Part shown: in pieces, positions 7,374 to 16,334 of the stretch
Position numbering within the stretch: position 1 is the first letter of the stretch
Layout: every line of letters starts with the position of its first letter
The notes under the pieces: generated by a model
Databases searched by the model: none
What the model was told of the DNA's origin: nothing
Seen by the model: the letters and a program-made list of their open reading frames with translations, nothing else
Translations under genes and position numbers: made by a program
NCBI GenBank assembly: GCA_046593925.1
Contig: JBKJQN010000050.1
Span: 1-17,212, forward strand
Direction: 5' to 3'
Source of the DNA: JAYVYM01 sp046593925
GTDB lineage: Bacteria; Actinomycetota; Actinomycetes; Mycobacteriales; SCTD01
Length of the DNA: 17,212 nt

Positions 7374-9688
7374 AGCTGCACGACCAGGAGCTTGTCCTTC
7401 GTCGCGACCGGCAGGACGTCCTTGCGGGCGCCCGCCGCCCCGTAGCCGTGGACCTCGTAGGTGTACGACGTCGCGTGCGCGTCGGTGAGGGACACCTGCC
7501 AGTGCTGGTCGGCGCTCATCGGGGTGAGCTGCACGGTCTGCGTCTGGGTCTCGTGCGTCGTCGGGTCTTCGTACGTCAACGTGACGACGACCAGCTTCCA
7601 CTGCGCCCAGTCGATGACCGCCGGGGAGATGGTGATGTCGAGCAGCGAGCTGAGGACCTCGCCGACCCTGATGGTGCCCTCCACGCCGTCCTGCCACTGC
7701 CCCTCGCTGGTCGTGCTGTTGGCGAAGGTCAGGTCGGCCTTCCAGCGGAAGCGACGGTTGTCCGCGTCGACCAGAGGGACGTTCCACGGCCACAGCTCGG
7801 TGTTGCTGGTGAAGCTGTGCGCGTCGTGCACGTGGTAGTCGTTGACCGCGTCGTCGTAGGACGTCGACAGCAGGATGGACTGCAGCGGCGGGAAGCCGCC
7901 GACCGGGGCGAAGGTCACCGACAGCGGCTCTCGGAAGGGTGAGTCGACGCGCAGCACTCCGGCCGTCGAGGACTGGGGCTGCGACACCAGCCGCTGGCCG
8001 TTCTTGAGCCGGAAGGTACTGGCCCACCCGTAGTTCGCGGCGCCGGTGCCGCCGGTGAAGGCGAACCACTGGCCCTCGGTCGCCGATGCGGTGAGCAGCA
8101 CGGTCGTGCTGGCGTCGGGCGTGTGGACGTCCGGCAGGTGCAGGGCCACCTCGGCGCTCTCGACGACCGTCCAGGGGATGTCCCCCGCGACGACCTTGAC
8201 CTCGACGCACCCCATCCGGTCGTACCCGAGCATGAGGCTCTTGTCGCGGGTCGTCTGGGGCGGGAAGTCGCTGGAAGCCTGGGCTGCCTTGTAGTGCACC
8301 TTGCTCGAGAACGAGTACGTGTCCTTCGGAGACCCGTCCGCCGCGCGGGCCAGCGTCGAGCGGAAGTAGAAGACCTCGGTGCCGGTCAGGAAGTCGTAGG
8401 TCTCGGCGCGAGCCTTGACCTGGCCGGTCTTGTCGTCCGTCGCCCGGTAGTCGACGGTGACCTGGATGGCGGCGATCGGGTCGCGGGTGAAGTCGGCCGT
8501 GACCCGCACGGGCACCTGCAGGACCTGGAAGACCGGGGTGTTCAGGTCGGCCTCGAGGAAGGAGCGCTGGAGCTGCTCGACGGTGACGACGTCGAGCAGG
8601 GAGCAGTTGGGGTAGACGGAGAACCCCTTGGCGATGCTCCCGCTGAACGACAACCCGAAGTGCGACTCCCCCTGCTGCTCGAAGTCCTTGAGCCACAGCT
8701 GGTTGCCGCCGGCCACCGGCGTGCCGGCCGGCTTGAAGTTCTGCATCGGGTCGGTCCCCAGCTTGGCCGGGTCGAGCTGGCCGTTGACCAGCGGCTGGCA
8801 GAACATGTTTTTGAGGTAGCCGGTGGTGATGTCGAGGACGAACGTCTCGATCGCCTTGAGCAGCTCGTCGTCACCCTGGCCGAGGTCGTACCGGTTGTAG
8901 GTGACGGTGAGGCCCGCGCACATGTCCTTGAGCTGCTTGAGGCTGGCGACCTGCGGGAACTGGCGCACGACGCTGCCACCGGACGTCTCGGTGATCGTGG
9001 TGTTCTCCTTGATCTCCTTGTACGTCTGGTTGGCGTCCCCGGAGATCTCAACGTCGACCGACGGCACCCGGCCGACGAACTGCAGGGTGTAGGCGAGGTT
9101 GGCCGGGAGCTTGCCGTGTGCCATCGCCTCGCGGAACAGCCGGATTCCCTCCTGCCCGAGCAGGATCGAGAAGCTCGCGACGTTGGACGAGGTGAGCGAG
9201 GGCTTGACGATGAGCTGTCCGGCGTCGACGAAGGTCAGGCCGCCGGCCGAGGGCAGGCAGAACTGGACCTGCCCCTCCAGCCAGGTGGGGTAGGCCAGCG
9301 TGGGGTCGCCCCCGGACGGCTGCCGCCACTCGACGCTCACCCGGCCGCCGATGACGACGGGCCGCTGCAGCCGGACCGCGCCGGACAGCACCTGGTCACG
9401 CAGGTACGTCACGATCGTCGCCTGGTCCGCCTCCGAGACCGTGCACTCGACGGTGAAGCTGAGCAGGCCGCCCTCCGTCGCCCCGTGCGGCATGGGCTCG
9501 GTGACCCCCACCAGCAGCGACAGGTCCCTGGCGAACGCGATCAGCGTCAGCTCGGGCGACCCGTCGAGCATGGTCGCCACGCGGACCCGCTGGGGCACCA
9601 TCCAGAACCGGGCGGGGTCGTCGTCGTCCTGGTAGAGGTCGACGTGCTCGACCCCGGGGGCGATGAGCTTCTGGAACAGGTTCAGCAT
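7370..9688 (-). CDS. P2: large beta-repeat protein, family member
   Basis: The ATG at 9688 follows a GGGAAGG eight bases upstream, and the product has 772 residues. The N-terminal core opens with 'VDLYQDDDDPARFWMVPQRV' (16-35), then 'GGLLSFTVE' (73-81) and 'KPSLTSSNVASFSILLGQEG' (162-181), continuing into 'LAYTLQFVGRVPSVDVEI'. These match P3-P6 in order. After a helical stretch (about 270-310), the hinge 'EADLNTPVFQVLQVPVRVTA' (379-398) starts the C-terminal beta repeats. The last repeat has 'VIDWAQWKLVVVTLTYEDPT' (691-710) and 'SYTYEVHGYG' (741-750). The four Cys are scattered, with no metal-site pattern. There is no signal peptide. It sits 52 bases after P3 and overlaps P1, so it is mid-operon. 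The function is not known to me; a structural or adhesive role is inferred only from fold pattern. Confidence 0.88.
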   Translation of the reverse strand: MLNLFQKLIAPGVEHVDLYQDDDDPARFWMVPQRVRVATMLDGSPELTLIAFARDLSLLVGVTEPMPHGATEGGLLSFTVECTVSEADQATIVTYLRDQVLSGAVRLQRPVVIGGRVSVEWRQPSGGDPTLAYPTWLEGQVQFCLPSAGGLTFVDAGQLIVKPSLTSSNVASFSILLGQEGIRLFREAMAHGKLPANLAYTLQFVGRVPSVDVEISGDANQTYKEIKENTTITETSGGSVVRQFPQVASLKQLKDMCAGLTVTYNRYDLGQGDDELLKAIETFVLDITTGYLKNMFCQPLVNGQLDPAKLGTDPMQNFKPAGTPVAGGNQLWLKDFEQQGESHFGLSFSGSIAKGFSVYPNCSLLDVVTVEQLQRSFLEADLNTPVFQVLQVPVRVTADFTRDPIAAIQVTVDYRATDDKTGQVKARAETYDFLTGTEVFYFRSTLARAADGSPKDTYSFSSKVHYKAAQASSDFPPQTTRDKSLMLGYDRMGCVEVKVVAGDIPWTVVESAEVALHLPDVHTPDASTTVLLTASATEGQWFAFTGGTGAANYGWASTFRLKNGQRLVSQPQSSTAGVLRVDSPFREPLSVTFAPVGGFPPLQSILLSTSYDDAVNDYHVHDAHSFTSNTELWPWNVPLVDADNRRFRWKADLTFANSTTSEGQWQDGVEGTIRVGEVLSSLLDITISPAVIDWAQWKLVVVTLTYEDPTTHETQTQTVQLTPMSADQHWQVSLTDAHATSYTYEVHGYGAAGARKDVLPVATKDKLLVVQL

Positions 9689-9740
9689 CGCGGTCGCCTT
9701 CCCGGCGGAGTCGGTGCGAGGGGGACGGGCGGGCTCGGGG

Positions 9741-11714
9741 TCAGGGCCATGGCAGGACGAGGGTCACCTCGCTGGAGGTGCGGGAGGGGGTGGTGCGCGC
9801 AGGGTGCCCCGCCGCGTAATAGGTCGCCGACCACGTGTAGGACGGCTCCTCGCCGGGCCCGAGCGGGACCGTCCAGAGCCGTGCGCGGGGTGCCGGCGGG
9901 GAGAAGGCCAGGTCGTCCTCGCACAGGGGCGGGCCCTCGTGGCGCAGGCTCACCGTGACGAGCTGAACCACCGAGAAGTCCACGAGGTCGGCGACGACGT
10001 TCAGCTCGAGGTGGGCGCCGACCTGTGGTCCGACGGCGATGACGCCCCCGCCGGCGCCCTCCTGCCAGGGCGCCTGCGACGACCGGCCGTCCTGCAGCGA
10101 CGTCGTGACCCGGTAGTGGAAGGTGGCCGGGGCGCCCGGCACCAGCCCCTCCGTCCAGAGTGCCTCCGTGTGGAGCGGGTCCAGCTGGAAGGTCGTGACC
10201 CGGGGCGTCGCGGCGACCAGGTCGCGGGTGACGTCGACGGTGAGGGTGGCGACGTCACCGGCCAGCCCCGGCGCCCGGAAGCGCACCCAGAGCACTGAGG
10301 CGAAGGGCGCGCCCACGTCGAAGGTCCGCGCGGTGCTGGGCGCCCAGTCCTGCACGACGACGCGGCCGTCGGCCAGCGACCAGCGACGTCGTACCTCGTA
10401 CGGGCGGTTCCTGGCGGTGTAGACCGCCCGCTCGTACGCCCCACTCGGCGAGCTGCTGTCGAGCACCAGTGCGTCCTGCACCAGGGGCACGCCCTCGGCC
10501 TCGTCCACGTAGCGGATGTCGACCCCGACGGTGCTGACCATCGCCCAGTCGACCTGCCAGGAGGTGAACAACACACGCAGCCAGCCCAGGTCCACGACGG
10601 TGATGAGCAGGTCACGGGCGCTGCTCCTGAACGGCGGCATCGCCACCGTGCGGCTGCTGGCCGTGAAGCTGACGACGGGGGCGACGTCGTAGCTCAGCCC
10701 GAGAGCGGGAACGGCCACCACCGCGAGCTCGTCGACGCTGTCGGGCGCGGTCAGGACCGCATCGTGGCGCTGATCGCCGTAGGTGAGGTGGGCCGTCACC
10801 GCGGCCAGCCGGTCCGCCTTGAACAGGGCGTTGGCGCGGGTGCTGATGCGCAGCACGGGGAACACGGGTGTCGACAGGTCGGTCTCGCTGAGCCAGTCCG
10901 TCTCACCCGGGCCGAGCCCGGGCAGGGTGCCGGCCGGTGCGAAGGGCCACGGGAGCCCGTTGGTGCCGACGAGCACCTGGTCGAGGTCGGGGCCCTCCGG
11001 GGGACCGCCGGTGACAGGCGTCCGGGCGGCGATGACGGCGTCCAGCCAGTCCCAGGCCCAGGCGACGAGCTGTTCGCGAAGGCCCTGGTCGAGCGAGCCG
11101 GCGTCGTCGTCCACGTCGACCCCCGCGGCTCCGCACGCCGCCAGCCCTTCGTGCCGGGCCTCGGCGGGCAGGCCTGCCCAGGCAGCGGCCAACGGTCCCG
11201 CGCGCAGGAAGACGTGTACCCGGCACGGCGGCAGGATCGTGAGAGCCCGCAGCTGGTAGCCGACCTGCAGCAGCCCGGACCCGGAGCCCAGCCCCGCGGC
11301 GAGCAGCGTGGCGTCCTGCCCGCTGACGCCGCAGACGAACGAGGCCGGGGCGACTCCGGACAGCGCGGGTCGTGCGTCGGCGGCCGTGACCGTCGTGCCC
11401 GGCACCGTCAGGGTCGCCGTGCCCGACAGCCACATCGGGTCGGCCGGTCGCGCCGTGGTGCCTGTCGCGTCGCGGAAGGCGTCGAGGGCCGCGCTCTGCT
11501 CGGCAGGACCGACACGCAGGTCGGTCTGCAGGTCGAGCAGGCCCCCGGTGCCGGCGGAGACGTCCCTGACCTTGACGAGGCTGAGCAGCGCCCTGCCGTC
11601 GGGTGCCCGTCGCAGCCGCGGGGCGTCCGGCAGCACGTAGGCCGCCGAGGCGTCGGCATGGTCGCCGTAGACGACCCACGTGGCGCCCTCGGCGAGGGCA
11701 GGCAGACGAAGCAC
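9741..11714 (-). CDS. P3: large beta-repeat protein, first gene of the leftward operon
   Basis: I choose the GTG at 11714 (657 residues) over the ATG at 11879. GGGGGG lies six bases upstream (11721-11726), the family opening 'VLRLPALAEGATWVVYGDHA' begins exactly there, and the upstream 55 codons read through the intergenic dyad with no family similarity. Core signatures are 'VVYGDHADASAAYVLPDAPR' (14-33), 'GGLLDLQTDL' (57-66) and 'RPALSGVAPASFVCGVSGQD' (115-134), then 'VGYQLRALTILPPCRVHVFL' (151-170). The hinge is 'ETDLSTPVFPVL' (277-288), followed by 'VTAHLTYGDQ'. Two clear C-terminal repeat signatures are present: 'VDWAMVSTVGVDIRYVDE' (388-405) and 'VDFSVVQLVTVSLRHEG' (578-594), the latter followed by 'YTWSATYYAAG' (626-636). 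It is more Ala/Gly/Pro-rich and shorter than its paralogues. No signal peptide is seen. Confidence 0.88.
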   Translation of the reverse strand: MLRLPALAEGATWVVYGDHADASAAYVLPDAPRLRRAPDGRALLSLVKVRDVSAGTGGLLDLQTDLRVGPAEQSAALDAFRDATGTTARPADPMWLSGTATLTVPGTTVTAADARPALSGVAPASFVCGVSGQDATLLAAGLGSGSGLLQVGYQLRALTILPPCRVHVFLRAGPLAAAWAGLPAEARHEGLAACGAAGVDVDDDAGSLDQGLREQLVAWAWDWLDAVIAARTPVTGGPPEGPDLDQVLVGTNGLPWPFAPAGTLPGLGPGETDWLSETDLSTPVFPVLRISTRANALFKADRLAAVTAHLTYGDQRHDAVLTAPDSVDELAVVAVPALGLSYDVAPVVSFTASSRTVAMPPFRSSARDLLITVVDLGWLRVLFTSWQVDWAMVSTVGVDIRYVDEAEGVPLVQDALVLDSSSPSGAYERAVYTARNRPYEVRRRWSLADGRVVVQDWAPSTARTFDVGAPFASVLWVRFRAPGLAGDVATLTVDVTRDLVAATPRVTTFQLDPLHTEALWTEGLVPGAPATFHYRVTTSLQDGRSSQAPWQEGAGGGVIAVGPQVGAHLELNVVADLVDFSVVQLVTVSLRHEGPPLCEDDLAFSPPAPRARLWTVPLGPGEEPSYTWSATYYAAGHPARTTPSRTSSEVTLVLPWP

Positions 11715-11720
11715 GTCGTG

Positions 11721-11726
11721 CCCCCC
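11721..11726 (-). promoter_or_regulatory. Ribosome binding site of P3 (GGGGGG), decides its start
   Basis: On the minus strand, CTCCGGGGGG is followed by a six-base gap and the GTG at 11714. The divergent gene P4 uses the same G-rich form (11922-11927, four bases before ATG). The similarity supports the shorter P3 start. Confidence 0.6.
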
Positions 11727-11795
11727 GGAGAGCCGGTCGCACCGCTCCCGATGAGGACGGCGCGACCAGCGTTGGTGGACGTCCCGACGGGTCAT

Positions 11796-11826
11796 CCGGA
11801 ACGGCATCGTGTCCATGCCGTTCCGG
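11796..11826. promoter_or_regulatory. Perfect 12-bp inverted repeat (candidate operator) in the divergent intergenic region
   Basis: Left arm CCGGAACGGCAT (11796-11807) and right arm ATGCCGTTCCGG (11815-11826) are exact reverse complements separated by seven bases. The dyad centre (11811) lies near the midpoint between the divergent starts at 11714 and 11932. It covers the -10 and spacer of the promoter candidate for P3, with the -35 three bases outside the right arm. This is what an operator for a dimeric regulator would look like. An RNA hairpin in the leftward leader is the main alternative; there is no following T-run to make it a terminator. Confidence 0.6.
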
Positions 11827-11834
11827 GCTGTCAA
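11806..11834 (-). promoter_or_regulatory. Candidate promoter for the P3-P2-P1 operon
   Basis: On the minus strand a perfect TTGACA (11834 down to 11829) is followed, 17 bases on, by CACGAT (11811 down to 11806). CACGAT keeps the A2, A5 and T6 of a -10 element but is otherwise weak. The predicted start of transcription lies about 85-90 bases upstream of the P3 GTG. The inverted repeat covers the -10 and spacer, suggesting repression by a bound protein. No equally good pair was found for the rightward operon; CATAAC at 11838-11843 is only a weak -10-like match. Confidence 0.45.
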
Positions 11835-11931
11835 GGCCATAACCGGTGTTCGAGACGAGCAGCAGAAGGGGATCGACACCGGCTCGGCAGCCCATCACAC
11901 TGTCGCTCGCTAACCGCGCCCGGGGGGAACG

Positions 11932-14085
11932 ATGCTGCAGATCGACCGAGTGTTGCCGCCGATCGGGGGGGTGCCCGTCTACGGGGACGACACAGATCCG
12001 GCGGTCTTCTACGCCTTTCCGCAGCAGCCGCGCTTTCGCGTCGACGACGTGACCGGTGAGCCCATCCTCATGTACCTCAAGTACAAGGTCCCGCGGCCGA
12101 GACCGGACGGCAGTAACGGCGGCGGGCTGGCCACCTTCGACGTCGAGTTCGCACTGACCCGGGAGGAGGAGAAGGCCGTGCTCGACGCGCTGCGGCAGCG
12201 TGTCGCCCCGTCCCTGCGTGACCGGGTGCGGCTGGGAGCGGTGACGTGGGCGAGCGGCACCGCGCACCTCAACCTGTCGGACGTGTCGAAGACCCTGGTG
12301 ACGCAGGTGTGGAACCCCAGGGGGCCGTCGCTCTACGGGTCCAATATCACGCCGTTCACCGTCGAGCTGCCGGCGCTCGGCGCCACGCTGTTCGCCGATG
12401 CGCTGCAGGGCGCGGGGGGCGTGGTCCAGGCCGCCTACACGATGAACGCCTGGGTGAAGCTGCCGGAGGTGACCGGCTGGGGGCACTTCAACTCCACGAA
12501 GTTCTACGACTTCGTGCAGGACGCCTCGGACGACGCCGGCTGGGGTGACGACAGCTTCAGCGACACCGTCACCGAGCGGCTCACGCAGACCGACGTGGTC
12601 GAGGTGCACGTGGACACCGGCGCCGGGATCGACCCGGCGCTCGCGCGGTCCATCTACGACAGCATCTACCGCACGGTGCTCGACGAAGCGGTCAAGCGGA
12701 TGGCGACGCAGATCCCGGGCTACACCGGGGACCGGTCCGTGCTCGACGACTACGAGTCCATCCACCGCGAATACCACAACACGCGGATCGACGACTTCAC
12801 CATCAGCATCAGTCAGCGGACAGCCGCCCTCTGGCCGTTCAACCCACAGGGGACCCTGCCCAACATCACCACCCTCGTCAACCGCGGAGGCCAGCCGGTG
12901 CGCTGGGCGGACCACTACCGCGAGGTTGACCTCGACGACCCGTTCTTCCGCACCGTGTCGGCCACGGCGCAGGTGGACTACGACCTCAGCCCTGACTCGC
13001 CGGTCGACAGCGTGGACCTGGTGCTGACCTACCACGGCACCACGGTCGAGTCGGCTTCGAAGCACTGCACCACCAGCGGCGACGTGCTGGCGCTCACCTG
13101 CTACAAGGCCGGCGACAACGAGAACTTCGACCTGCAGTACACCGTCAACTACTCGGGCGCCGACCCGTACGTCGCACCCGTGCAGTCGGTGAAGGGCACG
13201 CACACCGTCTCGGGCAGCGACCTGGGCGTGCTGGACGCGCGGGTGCGCGCCAACCTCGACTTCGACGTCTGGAAGTCCGCCGAGGCGACCGTGCGCTACC
13301 AGCCGCATGCCGGGCCGCCGGTCGAGGAGAGCTTCCTGTTTACCGGCGCGGCGACCACCGCACCCGAGCAGCACTTCATCCACCCGGTGCGCGAGCGGGT
13401 GGACCAGCCCGTGTCGTACGAGGTGGCCTACACGCTGAAGGAGAGCGGAACGATCCTCAAGGCGGCCCCGGCGACCGGCTGGGGCGAGGTCCGGATCTCC
13501 TCGCCGCTGCAGCGGCAGCGGACGCTAGCGGTCCGCGGGGTCGGCGACTTCGAGGCGCGGATCGATACGATCTACGTTGACCTCGCCTACGACGACCCGG
13601 ACCACGGCTACCACCTGGCCCAGACGGTCAACCTGTCCAAGGTCAACCCCTTCATGGACTGGAAGTTCTACGTCTTCGACCCCGACGGCGGCCACGCGAC
13701 CTACCAGGCGACGGTCCGGCACAAGGACGGCACCGTGCAGACCGGGGCGGTGCTGCCGGTCACCGGCACCGTGTTCGTCGGGGACGTCATGGCCGGCATC
13801 GTCACCGCGCAGATCGAGCCCGACCTGGTCGACTGGACCACGGTCAAGCTCGTCAAGGTCGGCATCGACTTCGCCGCCGATGTACCCGGCCACGCCCAGC
13901 ACCACGACGTTGTCCTGCGTTCCGGCGACCCCGCTGCCGACGTGGTGTTCGCCTCGCCCGATGCTGCGCACTCGTCGTTCACGTGGGTCGCGACCTACTA
14001 CCTTGCCGACGGCACCACCCGGACCACCCTGCCAGCCACGGACAGCGAGAAGGTCGTCCTGCCCGTCACGGGGCCAGGCGGATGA
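11932..14085 (+). CDS. P4: large beta-repeat protein, first gene of the rightward operon
   Basis: The ATG at 11932 follows GGGGGG by four bases, and the product has 717 residues. The core shows 'GVPVYGDDTDPAVFYAFPQQ' (13-32), 'GGGLATFDVEFALTREEE' (63-80) and 'GPSLYGSNITPFTVELPALG' (131-150), then 'GGVVQAAYTMNAWVKLPEV'. A helical stretch (about 233-285) leads to 'REVDLDDPFFRTVSATAQVD' (330-349). From there a run of about four beta units follows: near 336-425, 431-520, 531-613 and 620-713. The last two hold 'IDTIYVDLAYDDPDHGYH' (544-561) and 'LVDWTTVKLVKVGIDFAAD' (632-650), the latter followed by 'FTWVATYYLADG' (683-694). Repeat spacing of roughly 90-100 residues fits Ig- or fibronectin-type sandwiches. 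There is no signal peptide or membrane helix. P5 starts four bases after the stop. Function is unknown. Confidence 0.9.
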   Translation: MLQIDRVLPPIGGVPVYGDDTDPAVFYAFPQQPRFRVDDVTGEPILMYLKYKVPRPRPDGSNGGGLATFDVEFALTREEEKAVLDALRQRVAPSLRDRVRLGAVTWASGTAHLNLSDVSKTLVTQVWNPRGPSLYGSNITPFTVELPALGATLFADALQGAGGVVQAAYTMNAWVKLPEVTGWGHFNSTKFYDFVQDASDDAGWGDDSFSDTVTERLTQTDVVEVHVDTGAGIDPALARSIYDSIYRTVLDEAVKRMATQIPGYTGDRSVLDDYESIHREYHNTRIDDFTISISQRTAALWPFNPQGTLPNITTLVNRGGQPVRWADHYREVDLDDPFFRTVSATAQVDYDLSPDSPVDSVDLVLTYHGTTVESASKHCTTSGDVLALTCYKAGDNENFDLQYTVNYSGADPYVAPVQSVKGTHTVSGSDLGVLDARVRANLDFDVWKSAEATVRYQPHAGPPVEESFLFTGAATTAPEQHFIHPVRERVDQPVSYEVAYTLKESGTILKAAPATGWGEVRISSPLQRQRTLAVRGVGDFEARIDTIYVDLAYDDPDHGYHLAQTVNLSKVNPFMDWKFYVFDPDGGHATYQATVRHKDGTVQTGAVLPVTGTVFVGDVMAGIVTAQIEPDLVDWTTVKLVKVGIDFAADVPGHAQHHDVVLRSGDPAADVVFASPDAAHSSFTWVATYYLADGTTRTTLPATDSEKVVLPVTGPGG

Positions 14086-14089
14086 CGCC

Positions 14090-16324
14090 GTGATCTCCCT
14101 GACGCCGCCCTTCCTCACGGCTAACGGCCTGACGCTGCTGCCCGACCACACGGACCCGCAGCAGTGGTACTTCATGCCTATGGAGCCGCGCATTGTGGTT
14201 CACGACGGCGTCCCCTCGTTCTTGCTGCTGCGCTTTGGCCGTAACGAGCAGGGAGTGGAGGGCGGCCTGCTCAACCTCGACGTGCAGCTTGGCCCGCCCG
14301 CCGACGAGCTGGACGCACTGCTGGACGACACGGCCACCAAGATCACCGACATGTTGCACCTGCCGCAGCCGGCCCGGCGTCCGGCGCCGGTGCTCGTCGA
14401 CGACGGCAGCGTCAAGCTCGTGCTGCTCGACACCCAAACCGGCGAGTCCGGGCAGTCCACCATGGTCGAGCACATCATCCACGAGGCCAAGCCCACCCTG
14501 TATGGGACGGAGCAGGCGGCCTTCTCGGCCAAGCTCGACGTCCTCGGCGCCACCCTGCTAGACAAAGTGCTCGGTGGCGCCATCGAGCCGATCGGGGTCG
14601 TCTACTCGCTGTCGTTTACCGCTCTGCGACCGGCCTTCAGCGTCACCCTGAACATCGACTGGCAGCAGGTTAAGAGCCACCTCGACGAGCGCTTCCAGGT
14701 GGGCGCGGTCTTCGTGTCCTCCGACGTCGAGAAGGTGCTGGACGAGCTGCACGACAAGCGGGTCATCGAGCTCAAGGACATCGACTTCGTCCCGGACGCC
14801 GAGGCCAGCAAGGGCATGATCGCCGACCACGACAAGGCGCTCGCAACGGCGTACGACATGATCACCGACGCCTTCTTCACCGTCGCGTTCCCGACCCAGC
14901 CGCCCCCGGACGGCTGGGACAAGGCGGCGGGGTTCGCCCGGGAGCTGGGCCGGGCAGCGATCACCGGCGGGATGTCCACTCTCGGGTCGCTGAAGTACAC
15001 CAGCCTGTCGCAGACGACCATCGTCGACAAGAAGCTCAACCTCAGCCTGACCGAGCAGACCACGGTACGGCGCACCCTGTGGCCGCAGGGCCACCTGACG
15101 TCGGTCGGCGCGCTCATCACGGCCTCGGGCCGTCCGCGCACCGACTTCGTGCGTGACGTCGACCTCAACGACCCCTGGTTCACGCGCCGGACCGTGCGGG
15201 TGGTGGCACAGCAGGACTTCACGCAGGGGTTCACCGATGGCGCGACGGTCGCCCTGTCGTACGGCGACCAGACGACGGGGCTGCGACTGGACCGCAACAA
15301 CCCGGCCGGGGTGGCGAGCTGGCCGACCGTGGTCACTGCGGCCGGTTCGGCGCTGCAACCGGTCTCGGCCCGCACGACGTTCCACCTGCGGACGATGGCC
15401 CACTACCGGCTGCCCGCCGAGGTCTCTGCTCCGGCACGCGTCGACACGGAGGTCCTGGACGTCCGCCTCGACGATGCGCTCGGACTGCCGCCGCTGTCGA
15501 TCCGGGCCGAGGCCGTGCCCTGGGCGCACTGGAGCGGCATCGACGTGGAGATCAGCTACTCCGACCCGGCCCACGGGCTGGGCGTGGAGGACACCGTCCA
15601 GCTGACGAGCGCCTCGTCCGCGTTCCTGTACGCGGTCCCGGTGGTTCCGGGTGGTCCGACCGACATCACGTACACCGCGCACTACCGGGGGATTGGCCGC
15701 GGCGACGTCACCGTGGCCGGGTCGACGGACCGCTTCGACATCACCGTGACCAACCCCTTCCCCACGCAGCGGGACGTCCTCGTGCTGCCCAACGTGGACT
15801 GGACCGCCGTCACGACGATCCTCGTCGACGTCCGCTACGAGGACCACCCGCACGCCCTCTCCCAGGACGCCTCGTACGTCTTCAGCAAAGAGGACGCGGC
15901 CCCGCGGACGTTCTCCGTCGACCTCGCCGACCCGTCGGAGGTCCGGGTCGGCTACGACGTCACGTTCCTCCACGCGGACGGGCACCAGCTCATCGTGCCC
16001 ACCTCGTCGACCTCGGCCAGGAACCTGCTGCTGTCGCCCGGGATGAAGGGGCGCCGCAGCATCCTGGTGCGCTTCGACGCTGGGGCCGCGTCGGCGGCAG
16101 GGGTCAAGGAGGTGCTAGTGGAGCTGGCCAGGCCGGGCGGCGAGGCGACCGCGACAGGGCTCGGGTTCCGGCCGGGGTCGCTGTCCACCGCCCTCTGGGA
16201 CTTGGAGTTCGAGACCGACCCCGGCTACCGGTGGCGGGCGACGTACCACCTCGGGAACGGGCTCACGCGCTCGCTCGAGTGGGCCGACGGGAGCGACGAC
16301 ACGCTGCACGTTGCCGGGGCCTGA
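14090..16324 (+). CDS. P5: large beta-repeat protein, family member
   Basis: The GTG at 14090 is four bases after the P4 stop and puts the family motif at the expected distance from the N-terminus. The frame extends upstream inside P4 to 13577, but that part is low-complexity shadow sequence. The product has 744 residues. The core holds 'PDHTDPQQWYFMPMEPRIVV' (18-37), 'GGLLNLDVQLG' (58-68), 'KPTLYGTEQAAFSAKLDVLG' (134-153) and 'IGVVYSLSFTALRPAFSVTL' (168-187). Helical segments at about 210-300 precede 'TLWPQGHL' and the hinge 'DVDLNDPWFTRRTVRVVAQQ' (356-375). About four beta repeats follow, with 'WSGIDVEISYSDPAHG' (481-496), 'VDWTAVTTILVDVRYED' (569-585) and a final 'YRWRATYHLGNG' (713-724). 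It has no Cys and no export signal seen. P5 is closest to P6 in the core. Confidence 0.9.
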   Translation: MISLTPPFLTANGLTLLPDHTDPQQWYFMPMEPRIVVHDGVPSFLLLRFGRNEQGVEGGLLNLDVQLGPPADELDALLDDTATKITDMLHLPQPARRPAPVLVDDGSVKLVLLDTQTGESGQSTMVEHIIHEAKPTLYGTEQAAFSAKLDVLGATLLDKVLGGAIEPIGVVYSLSFTALRPAFSVTLNIDWQQVKSHLDERFQVGAVFVSSDVEKVLDELHDKRVIELKDIDFVPDAEASKGMIADHDKALATAYDMITDAFFTVAFPTQPPPDGWDKAAGFARELGRAAITGGMSTLGSLKYTSLSQTTIVDKKLNLSLTEQTTVRRTLWPQGHLTSVGALITASGRPRTDFVRDVDLNDPWFTRRTVRVVAQQDFTQGFTDGATVALSYGDQTTGLRLDRNNPAGVASWPTVVTAAGSALQPVSARTTFHLRTMAHYRLPAEVSAPARVDTEVLDVRLDDALGLPPLSIRAEAVPWAHWSGIDVEISYSDPAHGLGVEDTVQLTSASSAFLYAVPVVPGGPTDITYTAHYRGIGRGDVTVAGSTDRFDITVTNPFPTQRDVLVLPNVDWTAVTTILVDVRYEDHPHALSQDASYVFSKEDAAPRTFSVDLADPSEVRVGYDVTFLHADGHQLIVPTSSTSARNLLLSPGMKGRRSILVRFDAGAASAAGVKEVLVELARPGGEATATGLGFRPGSLSTALWDLEFETDPGYRWRATYHLGNGLTRSLEWADGSDDTLHVAGA

Positions 16325-16329
16325 GGAGG
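16324..16329 (+). promoter_or_regulatory. Strong ribosome binding site of P6 (AGGAGG)
   Basis: AGGAGG overlaps the last base of the P5 stop codon and ends five bases before the GTG at 16335. It is the best Shine-Dalgarno match in the cluster and fixes the P6 start. Confidence 0.75.
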
Positions 16330-16334
16330 CCGAG

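Noticed and set aside
7374..8696. Open frame on the minus strand continuous with P1, extending it to 1201 codons
   Set aside because: This part overlaps P2 in a different frame and translates to Arg/Gly/Pro-rich sequence with no family similarity. The P1 start at 7373 with its GTGA overlap is better supported.
8123..9958. Long plus-strand open frame antisense to P2 and the end of P3
   Set aside because: It is a typical shadow frame in high-GC DNA: compositionally biased product, no ribosome binding site, and it lies opposite two genes with conserved motifs.
10903..13383. Minus-strand open frame of 826 codons spanning the divergent region and P4
   Set aside because: It runs antisense through P4 and out of frame with P3 across the intergenic dyad. 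Its sequence is Arg/Val/Gly-rich without recognisable domains.
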